A stretch of DNA of 64,000 nucleotides from Brucella pituitosa (GCF_003049685.1 NZ_PYSY02000003.1:248001-312000), one strand, 5' to 3'; counted from the stretch's first letter, positions 26,392 through 36,537 are shown. The notes: generated by a model from the sequence alone, not told the origin. Numbers and translations are program-made.

Positions 26392-26745
26392 TCAGCCGGC
26401 GGTCAAGAAGCAGGACGGTTTACTGCCAAGCCGGGCATCATCGAATTGGCCGTGATACACAAGCTTGCAATCACGGTCATGAAGGAAGAGGGCCGGCCTG
26501 TTGGTGGCTTCATAAGACTTGGCAACCCACTGCGATGGATTCTTCAGATTGGAAAAATCATATCCGTAGGTCTTCGCCTCATCGCCCACGCGCTCCAGCA
26601 TCTTCGCCACATGTCCTTCAGCGTCATTGCTATTGTCTTCAACGACAACAAGCCCCCTTCCGGCAAAGTCGCGCGGAAACCGGCTATTCTTGAATTCCGC
26701 TAAGCAGGTTCCGAACGTGATGGGATTGGATTTTGTTTTGGGCAT
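26392..26745 (-). CDS. small thioredoxin-fold-like protein, probably decayed
   Basis: A 117-residue protein with a good AGAGGA site before MPKTKSNPITFG. The stretch SNDAEGHVAKMLERVGDEAK, then NPSQWVAKSYEATNRPALFLHDRDCKLVYHGQFDDARLGS, parallels the second half of thioredoxin/AhpC-type redoxins (normally '...VAKAYGA..TPDFFLFD...LVYRGQFDDSRPG'). The first half, which should hold the active-site CxxC, is nearly absent, and the protein stops ten residues after FDDARLG where the family continues about 25 more. It is therefore a shortened relative without redox cysteines at the usual place. It is first in the strand run leading to the flavoprotein, 58 bp ahead of it. Confidence 0.6.
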   Translation of the reverse strand: MPKTKSNPITFGTCLAEFKNSRFPRDFAGRGLVVVEDNSNDAEGHVAKMLERVGDEAKTYGYDFSNLKNPSQWVAKSYEATNRPALFLHDRDCKLVYHGQFDDARLGSKPSCFLTAG

Positions 26746-27241
26746 GGTATCCTCTCTGGAGAGCCAACGAATTCATTAATCCATAAATTTTATAGTTTTT
26801 ATAGATATCTATTACTCAAGAATTCCGACGCCGGAGATAATGTTGCCGTGCAGGCGTGTAGTCTCAGAATTATTTCTGCTTACTCACAGCAAGTCCTCTC
26901 GCGTCAAGGAAGAACTGGTGACAGGCTTTAAGGCGTGGTAGCAGTTCCGCATTGAGTTGCGGCAAAAGTTGACTTTTTTCCATTTGCAATTGATCCCATC
27001 AGTCAAGCTTAAGTGCCTGTCTCTGTCTTATCATAGGACCAAAAAGAAATAGAAAAGCGGTTCAGATCGCGGTGAAATTCAACTTACAAGGACTAAGTTC
27101 ACAACGATGACCACATTCAACTATCTGCCAGAACGCAAGACTGATCCGGTGCTCGTCGTTCGCCTCCGAAGAGGCCGGCTTGGATACGGTCTCCTTGCAA
27201 GCATTCGTTCCATACGTAGCGATACTAAAGTCTGGACACAA

Positions 27242-27842
27242 TTATCTGCGAGTGCTTTGAATTGCTGCTTGAGCGAAAGCGATTTCACTGATGTGAAAAC
27301 GCCCTGCTATTTGCGCATTATGTGAACAAGTTCGATACCAGCCACGGTAATGTTGGCTGTCGTTTCGGACTTGAAGCCGAGCATGGATCATATCCGGCGT
27401 TTGACGCGGCGATGTCCTGCTCAATGGTGTTGTCTATGTATTTGCTCGAGCGAATGGCAATGGGATGACCGGCCTGACTGTGCCCAAGTTAGAGCCTTTC
27501 GCAAGACGCCCTTGGCAGCAGTCAATTAACGTTTTCTGCTAAATAGCAATTCGAGTGTATCACCGTTGCCGCCAACCGCACGGTAGAGATAAAGGCACTC
27601 GCCTTCAACCTTCACATGGGCTTCATCCAGGGTCCGCTTCCGTGTGATCTGACGCTTCGTTCGATCGAAGCGCACAAGAAGTTTCGGGCTGCAGGCAAAA
27701 CCAGCGATGCACGGTCGAGTGGTCCAGATCAATAGCGCGCTTGGCCTTCACTTCCTTCAGATTCCGCAGGCTCAGATTGTAAATCAGATACCATTGAACA
27801 CAGAAGGATAACAGATTTGTCGAAGTGGCGACCTTTAAACAT
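27242..27842 (-). mobile_element. IS6-family transposase remnant
   Basis: From 27842 downwards the minus strand begins MFKGRHFDKSVILLC, identical to the first residues of the IS6 copy at 8852. It then shifts frame repeatedly (pieces matching LRNLKEVKAKRAIDLDHSTV, GECLYLYRAVGGNGDTLELL) and ends with a scrambled version of the C-terminus (IQSTRR in place of FKALA). The middle third is missing. It is in opposite orientation to the first copy. No terminal repeats could be confirmed. Confidence 0.75.
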
Positions 27843-27959
27843 CGAAAATACTTTACAGCCGAGAGATCCGAAGGCTCTCATCGCTATCATTGATGAAAAG
27901 ATCCCGGGGTATGCCGGTTTACGCCCACCCCTTGTGGATGGGGATCAATTGATCCGCGA

Positions 27960-28260
27960 ATATGATATCTGCAAAGTCGGCAACCCAAGGCTTCGAACAA
28001 CTATGACCCATCTCCGGCCTGATTATGGTTACGGCACCAGCCCAGGTCCGAGCTTACCCATCGGTTTGATACGTGAGTCGGGAAAAACGGTGGGCGTCTG
28101 CGCCAGACAGCAATCATCGCACTCACTGCAAGCTTTTGGTTACATGTTGGAAATACGTAACCAGCGGAGCGATAATCGGAGCAACTGCAACCAAAGCGTA
28201 GCCTTTCTGGCTACAATTCCTTTTACGTTCGCCGTGGCCTAATCGGCCTCGGGAGATCCA
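27960..28260 (+). pseudogene. IS110-family transposase C-terminal remnant
   Basis: GNPRLRTTMTHL followed, in another frame, by AWLWLRHQP-like and VGKNGG(R)LRQTAIIALTA-like sequence matches the end of IS110/IS116/IS902 transposases, where 'GNxxLRxxL' begins the last conserved block. At least two frameshifts and an internal stop make it non-functional. The open 141-codon frame spanning it is a chance product of the shifts. Confidence 0.6.
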
Positions 28261-30600
28261 GGTGGACGAGCCGATTACAAATTCGCCCCGACACCCACCA
28301 GTTGCCCTTTATGCTGTCTAAATCGTTCTGTTAATTTCATTGATCTTCAACGACATCTTCACCATTACGAAACTTAAGGTGCCATTAAGTTTCTCTACTG
28401 TGACTCCCCAGAAAGGAACAGGAATACAAGTAAATATAGGAATCTTTGACCAAGCCTGAACGGCTGTCGGGAGCAGAATGAAGTTGTTTATCTATGATCC
28501 AGTTCGCACGAAAACGCAATATGGGACCATACACAGATTACGCGGCGATGAGAGCAACTATGGAGCCGAGGTTCCTTCCCAGCATTCGCCGATAAAATGC
28601 GCTCTGAGTTAATCAGCGACTAACAGACATTCGCATTCAATGAGGTTTTTTTCATGCACGATGCTCGTCGACAACAATCAGCAGAATTGTACAACTCACA
28701 AGTAAGAGCATATTCAAAATTAATTCCCGAACTTAGATGTGCGCCTCGAAGCACAGTCCCGCCATCGCGTGTGCAACGTCATCGGGCAATCCGCAGTCCT
28801 TGATCATTTTAAAGTCGCTGAAGACCAAGCAGCTCGCCGAACTTACCCGCCGTGAATGCGAAACTTCACCGATTTTGGCCGGCGAGCCTGTCTGTTAAAA
28901 TTAATCTGCCTCCCTTCAAGGATGAAACATAAACATGAACGTTGAAGCTTCAGATACTCACAATTGCCTTGAAAATAGCTGACTTTTTACCCCTCCCTCT
29001 CGCTTGCGGGAGGAGTCGAAAATATGGTGTGCCATGAATGGGTAGGTAAGCATTACTCGGATAGCAATAAAAACCACGATATTTAGCCTTGTCTTTAGCC
29101 ATCTCGCATATTGGGCCGTTAGTTATACGTTGGCGTCCCCCAATTTGGATAAGAACTCGTTTCATAATCCTTTCAACCGACCTGGCTGGCGTTGTCAGTC
29201 AGGATAAAGCTGCAACGCGAAGAACAAGTAGCGCGTTGGGCATTGATTAAATCAGCTTGTCGGTTAGAGCACATCCCGAAGAGGGTGGAACAGTTTTCGG
29301 AAAAGATGTTCGTGAAACAAATGATTAGAGCGCCCATCAGATTCTATCAATCAGATCGGTGCTCCCGTATTCAGTTATTAATGGCTTTAATCGCAAACGC
29401 GCATGACTATATGCTTTAATCTATATACCCCGGGTTTCTTGGACTGGTGAACCGTCCTGCCTATATCTGTTGCCAAAGCCTGCTGATACGGCCCGTGGCG
29501 AATTTGAGATGCAAGCTGCAACGCGGCGACCGATAACATCCCCTGTGAATGGCACATCAACTCTGAATATTCGCCCTACCGTTGGACCCGAATAAGGGCA
29601 CTTCAAACATGCAGATTGCATAGCTTGTCGCTCGACCTTTCAGCAGAATCTCTTATTTGTATTTAGCTATCCTGTCGCCCCACACTATGTCTATAACAAC
29701 ATGTTCAGCTCACCCCCCTCCCCAGTACTGCAGTTGCAGAGGAGCCCCCCCGGCTAAACGGCTGTGGCCTATTGCCAACTTTCTGGCAAAGCAGCAAACC
29801 AATTGAATTTTATGCCGCAAAATAGCATCTTGGTTTCATCGAAGCTCTTCGGTTTTTGTCAGCCGTATATTTGGAGGAAAAGCCGCGGTTTTTCAATGGC
29901 TTGCTGGATTTGAGCCCTCATTTCCCCGCCTGTGATGGATGAAAGTCTCAAGCGGCACCAAGACTCCGCGACAGGCCAGCCGCCATGTCGCTTCCATCAA
30001 GCCAACAACAGACGCCGCGCGAGATGTTGACCAGACGGACAATGCCTGATCCTGACAGATTGTGCTGCGCCGGTAATCGTCGACCTGAGAGCCCATCATT
30101 CCCCTGCCTCAACAACGATTTGAAGAAGAACCGGCCGCGTAAAGAGAATGAACATGAAATCCCATCTTCGCAACGCGAAGAAATTGTATTGATCTGTGAC
30201 AACTTGCTGCTACTAGCTTTATTATCAATCTCGTCCGGCTTACGGGATTAACGCAGATTTTTTGATCCCTTTGCCAACCCTCGTTCAATCGAAGGAGATA
30301 GGCAAAGTTCCGGCATTGTACGGGTTCAGCGGAGCATTGCCGATATCTCACCCTCAACATGCCCCCTCGTCCTACCTTCAATGGGTTTGGATAATATACT
30401 GTCGAGACTGCACATCCCCACGCTACCCTCGTTTGCGAAGGCGACGATGGACCAATGTGGGCCGCCTGACATGCTCACAATCTCCAGCTGCTTGATTTTA
30501 GCCCCCGGGGCGCACTTTTGATCACCAGATGAGGGAGGTTATCGGCCAAATATGCTGGGGCCGGAGCGGCTACAGCTATTCTTCTCAATGCCGATTAATT
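28261..30600. other. long non-coding stretch between decayed insertion sequences and repABC
   Basis: About 2.3 kb in which no frame has a convincing start, ribosome site or family resemblance. It holds one palindromic Rhizobiales-type repeat (29264-29332) and C-rich runs near 29714-29752. Short frames (for example 28950-29165, 29421-29621, 29948-30202) look random. It is likely eroded DNA, perhaps including replicon control sequences near its right end. Nothing else is supported. Confidence 0.55.
29264..29332. repeat. dispersed Rhizobiales-type intergenic repeat
   Basis: The sequence from TTAGAGCACATCCCGAAGAG through GGAACAGTTTTCGGAAAAGA to ATGATTAGAGCG matches the form of the common intergenic repeat in Brucella, Ochrobactrum and Agrobacterium relatives, which starts 'agagcat.tcccgaaaa' and carries 'ggttttcggaaaaga'. 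The two ends are partly complementary. It is a degenerate copy of the same general kind as the 9359 element. Confidence 0.6.
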
Positions 30601-30642
30601 GTTTTTGCTGCTATGTTGGCATTTCTTTGAAGCAGCAAAAAC
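30601..30642. repeat. 12-bp inverted repeat upstream of repA
   Basis: GTTTTTGCTGCT (30601-30612) and AGCAGCAAAAAC (30631-30642) are exact complements around an 18-nt spacer, in an AT-rich region 170 bp before the repA start. Inverted repeats at this place in repABC units may be a partition site, an operator or a terminator for incoming transcription. The sequence does not match the known parS consensus. Confidence 0.6.
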
Positions 30643-30800
30643 AAAATAATTGGACTTGATTGAGGCCTTTATTTTCGACTCCGACAATTAATCTTTCGTT
30701 AACCTTAAATTCCTTGCCGTAAGGCCAGAATCGGATTTATAGTTGCGAAAATATCAATGCCGCGCGCTTTTTTGCGAAAGTGACCCAAACAAGGACTTTA

Positions 30801-30815
30801 GTTCACAAAATGAAC
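30801..30815. promoter_or_regulatory. palindrome over the repA start codon
   Basis: GTTCA-CAAAA-TGAAC is a perfect 5-bp inverted repeat that contains the proposed repA ATG (30810). RepA of repABC systems represses its own operon through a palindrome in this region, so this is a candidate operator. It is short, hence the low confidence. Confidence 0.4.
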
Positions 30816-32000
30816 GATCACAATACAAGCCGGTTTGACCACGAAATTGCAAGCCAGGGCTCAAAGATTTCCAGCGCGCTGAATATGCTACGGACTCAGC
30901 AGTATCCGCCGGATGCACGTAAAAGCCTGCGGCGGTTTCAGCTCCCTGAAGTTGCGGATCTTATTGGCGTTACTCAATCGCATTTGAGACAGCTACACAG
31001 CGAAGGCAAAGGCCCTGAGATCGAGGTGGTTTCAGGGCGCCGCTATTACACTGCCGAACAGATGCTCGAGCTTCGCGCTCATCTGGAAGAGAATAAAAAG
31101 TCCGATAAGCGCATTTATCTTCCTCGCCGCAAGGACGGCGAACCGCTTCAGGTTCTTTCGGTCGTCAATTTCAAAGGTGGGTCCGGCAAGACCACGACAT
31201 CCGCTCATCTGGCACAATACCTCGCATTGACCGGCCATCGTGTGCTGGCCATTGACCTTGATCCACAGGCATCTCTAACGTCGCTGTTCGGGATTCAGCC
31301 CGAACTTGATGACATTGCTTCGCTTTACGAAGCATTGCGGTTTGACGATGAAAAGAAGCCGATTGCCGAAATCATCCAGTCCACCAATATTCCAAACCTC
31401 GACATCGTTCCTGCAAATCTGCTTTTGCAGGAATATGAATATGATGTGCCGCTCGCCATTTCGGGTCGCAAGGGTGAGGAGGGGCGACTGTTCCATTTGC
31501 GTATTGTCAAGGCTTTGAAAGAAATTGAAGACAATTACGACGTGGTGGTAATCGATTGTCCGCCGCAGCTCGGTTATCTGACAATCACAGCTCTTATGGC
31601 GTCCACGGGTATTTTAATTACCATCCACCCCCAGATGCTCGATATTATGTCGATGTCTCAGTTTCTTCAGATGCTCGGCGGTATCATGACGTCAGTGGCA
31701 GATGCAGGAGCACAAATCAAAGTCAAATGGTTCCGCTATCTTATAACCCGTTTTGAACCTACGGACATTCCGCAGGCTCAGATGGTCGGTTTCATGCAAT
31801 CCATGTTTGCGCAGAACATGCTTAAAAACCATGTTCTGAAATCGACAGCTATTTCTGATGCGTCGATCAAGAAACAGACCCTTTACGAAGTTGAGAAGGG
31901 TGACTTTGTCCGTTCAACATATGAGCGAGCCATGGAAAGCCTGAACGCCACGAATGGAGAGGTCGCCGAACTTATCCATCAGACATGGGGGCGCAAATGA
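30810..32000 (+). CDS. repA: RepA, plasmid/chromid partition ATPase
   Basis: A 396-residue ParA-type partition protein. The N-terminal 100 residues hold a helix-turn-helix (LPEVADLIGVTQSHLRQLHS) for operator binding. The ATPase core has the deviant Walker A KGGSGKTTTSAHLAQ near residue 128, LAIDLDPQASLTSLFG and VVIDCPPQLGYL. In repABC replicons RepA and RepB form the partition machine and RepA, helped by RepB, represses the operon. The ATG at 30810 with an upstream AAGGA is preferred; a GTG at 30780 in the same frame would add ten residues. It heads the repA-repB-repC unit, and gaps to repB and repC are normal for these units. Confidence 0.94.
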   Translation: MNDHNTSRFDHEIASQGSKISSALNMLRTQQYPPDARKSLRRFQLPEVADLIGVTQSHLRQLHSEGKGPEIEVVSGRRYYTAEQMLELRAHLEENKKSDKRIYLPRRKDGEPLQVLSVVNFKGGSGKTTTSAHLAQYLALTGHRVLAIDLDPQASLTSLFGIQPELDDIASLYEALRFDDEKKPIAEIIQSTNIPNLDIVPANLLLQEYEYDVPLAISGRKGEEGRLFHLRIVKALKEIEDNYDVVVIDCPPQLGYLTITALMASTGILITIHPQMLDIMSMSQFLQMLGGIMTSVADAGAQIKVKWFRYLITRFEPTDIPQAQMVGFMQSMFAQNMLKNHVLKSTAISDASIKKQTLYEVEKGDFVRSTYERAMESLNATNGEVAELIHQTWGRK

Positions 32001-32081
32001 AGCTTTTGTCAGCCGTTTTTTTTCCAATTTTCCCATTATTATTCAGCTGGTTATCCGAAATGACCGTGGAGGTAGCAGCCA

Positions 32082-33077
32082 ATGTCACGTAAGAATCCAT
32101 TTGCCAATCTCGATCTGGCTTCAATCAGCAGCGATAAACCGGCCGCAAAAGCTGGCTATGGTATGACGGGTGCTGCCAAAACTGTTGTCCGTTCCATTGA
32201 AGAAATGGCCGAGAATACAAAGCGATTGATGGACGGCGAAACCATCATCGAAATAGAACCACAGCTTCTCGATGTCTCATTCGCTGCTGATCGGCTATCG
32301 GAAGACGATGATGAGTTTGAAGCGCTCAGAGAAGCGATTAAGGAACAGGGGCAGGCGACGCCGATTCTCGTGCGGCCGAATCCAAACAACAGTGAACGTT
32401 ATATGGTGGTGTTCGGTCATCGCCGTGCGCGTGTCGCAATGGACCTCGGTATTCGCGTTAAAGCCGTTGTCAAAAAGCTCGACGATATTTCTTCCGCGAT
32501 CGCTCAGGGGCAGGAAAACTCAGCGCGATCCAACCTGTCCTTCATTGAACGGGCTTATTTTGCACAGAACCTCCTTTCAAGCGGGATGGGCAAGGATATC
32601 GTTAAGTCAGCCATTGGCATCGATGACGCGCTGTTGTCCAAAATGTTAAGTGTGGTGGAGACTGTACCCTCGACCATGATCATGGCAATGGGGGCATCCA
32701 AAAAGATCGGCCGAGACAAATGGCTTTCGCTTCGCCAGATAATCCTAAATCCAGCTCATCTTGATGTGGCGCTTTCGCGTATTGCATCAGTTGGGTTTAT
32801 GGCTTTGCCTGAAGAGGAGAGGTTTGATGCCCTCCACGAGTATCTGAAGAAATACAGTGTCCGTTCTGCCGCTAAAGCGCCGGCAAAGGTCACAACAGAA
32901 AAGTCATGGGCTTCAGAGGATAAAGCCGTTCGCTTTTTGATGAAGCAAAAGCCGAAAAACGTCGCCATAGAACTTTCCAGCGTGGAAGCGCGTCCATTCA
33001 GTGACTGGCTTTCAAACAATATGGATCGTTTCTATACCGAATATAAACAATCAAAACCGCAATCGAGTGGAGATTAA
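32082..33077 (+). CDS. repB: RepB, centromere-binding partition protein
   Basis: A 331-residue ParB-family protein. The conserved N-terminal segment contains EAIKEQGQATPILVRPNPNN and YMVVFGHRRARVAMDLGI (ParB box), followed by the KorB/HTH-like domain (SSGMGKDIVKSAIGIDDALL) that reads parS. It starts after a GGAGG site 81 bp beyond repA. RepB spreads on or bridges parS sites and contacts RepA. No sequence fitting the published repABC parS palindrome was found by eye in the surrounding 4 kb. Confidence 0.93.
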   Translation: MSRKNPFANLDLASISSDKPAAKAGYGMTGAAKTVVRSIEEMAENTKRLMDGETIIEIEPQLLDVSFAADRLSEDDDEFEALREAIKEQGQATPILVRPNPNNSERYMVVFGHRRARVAMDLGIRVKAVVKKLDDISSAIAQGQENSARSNLSFIERAYFAQNLLSSGMGKDIVKSAIGIDDALLSKMLSVVETVPSTMIMAMGASKKIGRDKWLSLRQIILNPAHLDVALSRIASVGFMALPEEERFDALHEYLKKYSVRSAAKAPAKVTTEKSWASEDKAVRFLMKQKPKNVAIELSSVEARPFSDWLSNNMDRFYTEYKQSKPQSSGD

Positions 33078-33084
33078 CCGCAAA

Positions 33085-33138
33085 AGAAAAAGGCCCCCGA
33101 TAACGTTTCCGTCATGGAAGCCTTCCTCAAGTTTGGTC
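33085..33138 (-). ncRNA. antisense RNA controlling repC (ctRNA)
   Basis: In the repB-repC gap the minus strand has -35 TTGACA (33173-33168), a 17-bp spacer and -10 GATTCT (33150-33145). Transcription from about 33138 would end at a hairpin made of AAGGCTTCC and GGGGGCCTT (with G-U pairs), followed by TTTTTCTTTT. The RNA is about 55 nt and is antisense to the repC leader. Such small antisense RNAs are the main copy-number and incompatibility determinant in repABC replicons, acting by attenuating repC. Position, promoter and terminator agree; the exact ends are estimates. Confidence 0.8.
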
Positions 33139-33232
33139 GCTTCGAGAATCGCATTTCCATGAATCACTGTCAAGAGTGTTGAACGTCATTTTGACGGGCG
33201 AGTTTCTTTTGCCTTTTGAAAGGTGAAGGGAA

Positions 33233-34495
33233 ATGCAGGTACTGGAAAGGATAACGTCCGCGTTTCGCGGGCGAACGATGACCCTTGCGCAAATGCAGGC
33301 AAAGACATCTAACACATCTGTTAATAAATCCGTTAATAGATGGGCCATCTACAAACAGCTTTGCATAGCCAAGACACAGTTTGGCGTAAATGATCGTTGT
33401 CTGGCAGTCCTGAGTTCTCTGCTGTCATTTTATCCCAACAACGAAATAAGCCATAAAACAGGTCTGGTGGTATTTCCCTCCAATCGCCAGTTGGCTCTGC
33501 GTGCCCACGGTATGCCGGAATCGACTTTAAGGCGTCATATCGCAGCGCTCGTTAAGGCCGGGCTGATCCTGCGTCGTGACAGCCCCAATGGCAAACGATA
33601 CGCTTATAAGGATAGGGCAGGGGAAGTTGAAGAGGCGTTTGGCTTTTCTTTCCAGCCGCTCCTAGAGCGCGCAGATGAAATTGCGCAAGCTGCCCAATCA
33701 ATTCAGGCTGAAGCATTGGCCTTGAAACGTACACGTGAGAAGATCACTCTCTTACGTCGTGAGATCACCCAGTTATTCCTGGCAGCAGAACTGGAGGGCA
33801 ATGCTTCATCCATTCAACCAGAAAACGATCATTTCCGGGCACTCAACGAAGGGCTTCCTCGCCGTGCAACGAGCCTTGAATTGACTCAGAACTTGGAGGA
33901 TCTGTCTGTATTGCATGCCCAGTTGTCTATATCCTTGAATTTTCAGGATAATAAGAATGAAATGAGCGCCAGTGATGCCCAAAATGAGCGGCACTATAAG
34001 GAATCCCTAACTGAATCCTCTTTTGAATCTTCTTTATGTAATTTTGTTGATTTGAAATCGACTTTCGTTCTAAAGCTTTCTCCTGTGTTGGAACCAATAC
34101 AAAGCCAAACACCCAGAGCATTCTCGCTCGATATGGTTCTAAGAGCCTGCCCAGATATCCGCGAATATGCTGCACAAGGTATTGCTTGCTGGAGAGATCT
34201 CGTTGATACAACAAGAGGCGTTGCGTCATTTCTTGGCATTTCCGATAGCGCATACCAAGACGCCACTTCGATTATGGGTCGGGAACGCATTTCAGCTCTC
34301 ATAGCCTGGATATTACAACGAGGTGGTGAAATTAAATCACCTGGCGGGTATATGCGCTCCCTTACGGCGAAGATACGCACTGGGGAAACGGATGTTGCCA
34401 AACTCCTTTTCGGTAATCTGGAAAACGAAAATAGGCAGTTTTTATGTAGCAGTAGTGCTGTGATTGAGCCCCGGAACGAGGCCGTACATTCATAA
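33233..34495 (+). CDS. repC: RepC, replication initiator
   Basis: A 420-residue RepC initiator. The N-terminal part has winged-helix features (LVVFPSNRQLALRAHGMPES, TLRRHIAALVKAGLILRRDS), a long helical middle follows, and the C-terminal block contains ERISALIAWILQRGGEIKSP-type sequence and GGYMRSL as in other RepC proteins. RepC is sufficient for initiation and normally binds an origin inside its own gene; the AT-rich stretch at about 33940-34080 within this frame is the natural place for it. A GAAGGG site precedes the ATG. The antisense RNA in the preceding gap should control its expression. Confidence 0.93.
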   Translation: MQVLERITSAFRGRTMTLAQMQAKTSNTSVNKSVNRWAIYKQLCIAKTQFGVNDRCLAVLSSLLSFYPNNEISHKTGLVVFPSNRQLALRAHGMPESTLRRHIAALVKAGLILRRDSPNGKRYAYKDRAGEVEEAFGFSFQPLLERADEIAQAAQSIQAEALALKRTREKITLLRREITQLFLAAELEGNASSIQPENDHFRALNEGLPRRATSLELTQNLEDLSVLHAQLSISLNFQDNKNEMSASDAQNERHYKESLTESSFESSLCNFVDLKSTFVLKLSPVLEPIQSQTPRAFSLDMVLRACPDIREYAAQGIACWRDLVDTTRGVASFLGISDSAYQDATSIMGRERISALIAWILQRGGEIKSPGGYMRSLTAKIRTGETDVAKLLFGNLENENRQFLCSSSAVIEPRNEAVHS

Positions 34496-34553
34496 ACTGG
34501 CTAGTTATTTGAACGGATTAATGATTCAAAAGCCTCGGAATAAGAGTTCTTTG

Positions 34554-35241
34554 ATGTCCCGACGCCGCTATGAACACACAGAACGTGAATTGTCGATTAT
34601 TGCCCCCCCTGTTGCTGTGCAAACTGCGCAGCATCCACCGGATTGATGATCGCATGGTTCTCAATGGTATTCTGTGGCGCTTCCGCACCGGGTCATCATG
34701 GTCAGAAATCTCTGAACGCTATGGTATTGCAACAGCCTGTTACAACCGGTTTGTGCGCTTGCGTCGTACTGGTGTCGGGGACCGGACTGCTGGAGGTTGT
34801 CTCTGAGGCCTATGACGGAGATATTGTAATGATCGACAGCACCTGTATTCGCATTCACCAGCACGGAGCCGCAGGAAAAAAGGGGATGTTGACGATGGTT
34901 GCCTGACCGGGGATCAGATTGCGGCCTGTTCGCAGACAGAAGCTTTTATCAATATTCTCAAAGAAGGAGGCACGCTGCTTGCGGACCAAACTTACGATAC
35001 CGATGCTATCCGGAAGAAGGCAGCAGACCGCAAAATAGGGGCCAATATTCCACCCAAATCCAACCGCAAGGGTGTCCTTTCGTTCCCGCGTTGGGTTTAT
35101 CGTCAGAGAAATTTAGTGAAGCGTTTCTTTAAACGCATCAAGCACTATCGTGGTATCGCAATGCGCTATGACAAGTACCCTGTCAATTGTCTCGCTGCAA
35201 TCAAACTCATCTCTGTCCGCATCTGGTGTCTCAGATTATAA
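34554..35241 (+). mobile_element. IS5-family (IS427-group) insertion sequence, decayed
   Basis: Several frames together rebuild an IS5-type transposase: MSRRRYEHTERELSIIAP, HRIDDRMVLNGILWRFRTGS, VSEAYDGDIVMIDSTCIRIH, then VYRQRNLVKRFFKRIKHYRG and the end AAIKLISVRIWCLRL with TAA at 35239-35241. At least three frameshifts occur and the catalytic middle part after 'QHGAAGKKG' is deleted or scrambled. The first copy starts directly behind repC, so it may mark the edge of the replication cassette. Confidence 0.8.
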
Positions 35242-35504
35242 GTATACGCTTTAGGATTATCGAAACGATGCATATCGCCAATTTCGCAAACAAGGGTAGC
35301 AGCGGCGATAAGCCGAATACCATGCAAAGCTTGTAAAGCCTCAACGATCGGTACCATCTGCCACTCTTGCATCGCTTCGATAAGCACAGCCTCTAAACGT
35401 TTGCAGAGTTCTTCCAATTCACGGATCCGACGTTTGTATTCCTCATAGACAAATTGCTGATACGGAACCGGAAATGTCTGATCCGACAGGCAGCGCCAAT
35501 GCAT
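35242..35504 (-). mobile_element. IS110-family transposase fragment
   Basis: Minus-strand residues FVYEEYKRRIRELEELCKRL, then EALQALHGIRLIAAATLVCE and IGDMHRFDNPKAY, match the middle of IS110-family transposases, where 'GI...A..l..EIGD..RF' is conserved. Beyond NPKAY the frame runs antisense into the IS5 end, so the two elements are fused by a deletion. It has neither start nor end. Confidence 0.75.
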
Positions 35505-35615
35505 AGCTCCCCAACAGGTCTTACCCGAATAACGCCGATCATGCGGTAGCCCGCGCAGAAATTAATCGGGTTTAAAAGTAGAATTTTCTCGGCATTATGA
35601 TCGAGGAGATTGTAG

Positions 35616-35720
35616 ATGAAGATAAGCAGATTTAGCGAACCGCAAATTCTTGGGATCCTGCATCAGGAAGAAGATGGTGTTCCAGTACCGGAGCTATGCC
35701 GCTTGGGTCAGTTCTCAGCG
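35616..35720 (+). pseudogene. IS3-family OrfA, N-terminal fragment
   Basis: MKISRFSEPQILGILHQEED followed by GVPVPELCR is the standard start of IS3-family OrfA helix-turn-helix proteins ('...sdeqIl.iLrqaE.GvpV.elCRe'). The similarity ends after PELCR; the remaining 45 codons are unrelated. It is preceded by no intact inverted repeat that I could identify. Confidence 0.7.
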
Positions 35721-35893
35721 GCAATCAACAACTACAGCAACAGCATAAAGGATGGCACTTTGGGAAAATGCATTCCTTTGGAATCTATTGCCATTCCTCT
35801 GCACCTCACGCCATTATCTGTAATGACCGACAAATAACGTAGAAACAGTAAAATCTTTGCGACACACCATTTTATCTTTACCGGCAGGTCAGT

Positions 35894-36385
35894 CTAAGAA
35901 CCCTCCTGCTTCGCTTTCAGACGCTCATTTAGCAGAAGCCTGAGCCGGGCATTCTCCGCCTCAAGCTCTTCCAGTACTTCGTCTGTCACCGGCCCATCTT
36001 CAGTCTTTGGGCCCGGCTTTCTCGCGCGGGGTTGTTTTTGCGGTGATTTGAGAACCGGAGGCGGGGCGAGGATTTCATCTGTTCCCTCCTTCCTCTCGGA
36101 CTCCACAACAACTGGCGCTTCTTGAGGGGCCTGCGGTTCTTCAACGGGCGATAACATCTCGGGGAAATCTGTCGGCTCAACCCGCCCCGTTGTCTTATCA
36201 TTCCCTTGATCGGGATCTTTTGTCGTAACTTTGATCGACAGTCTCGTCGGCAATATATGATCAAGCTGCTCGGGGCTTTGGCTGGTCGCAGGATCAGCAT
36301 CGACCACTTCATCCGGTAGGGCCGATTTTTTCCGCGACCGCCAGTTCTTCAACCCGGCAACGAGACGCTCCCCCAGTGACTTCAT
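35894..36385 (-). CDS. small SyrB-related protein with C-terminal coiled coil
   Basis: A 163-residue protein in three parts: a basic N-terminus (MKSLGERLVAGLKNWRSRKK), a disordered, acidic and proline-rich middle, and a C-terminal heptad segment LEELEAENARLRLLLNERLK. The final segment resembles the ends of the two neighbouring proteins and of Sinorhizobium SyrB-type regulators. The middle is followed by a basic patch (KQPRARKPGPK). There is no DNA-binding helix typical of SyrB, so it may be a partner or inhibitor through the coiled coil. It is 152 bp downstream of the 36538-37119 gene on the same strand. Confidence 0.6.
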   Translation of the reverse strand: MKSLGERLVAGLKNWRSRKKSALPDEVVDADPATSQSPEQLDHILPTRLSIKVTTKDPDQGNDKTTGRVEPTDFPEMLSPVEEPQAPQEAPVVVESERKEGTDEILAPPPVLKSPQKQPRARKPGPKTEDGPVTDEVLEELEAENARLRLLLNERLKAKQEGS

Positions 36386-36537
36386 CGTGATCGGCCTCCT
36401 GTTGTCAGCACCGCAACGGTGTGACGAGATGCTGTCAGCTTAATCCACACAACACAATAGTTTTGGCAATGATCTACCCTTGCGCATGTCACCAGAACGC
36501 ATGAATATGATCGGTCATCGAGGTTGGCAGGGTATTC

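Noticed and set aside
29421..29621. 66-codon minus-strand frame
   Set aside because: No recognisable domain; lies in eroded non-coding DNA.
30540..34495. Standard repABC parS palindrome (GTT..C....G..AAC)
   Set aside because: Not found by eye; nearest matches fail at the second half-site.
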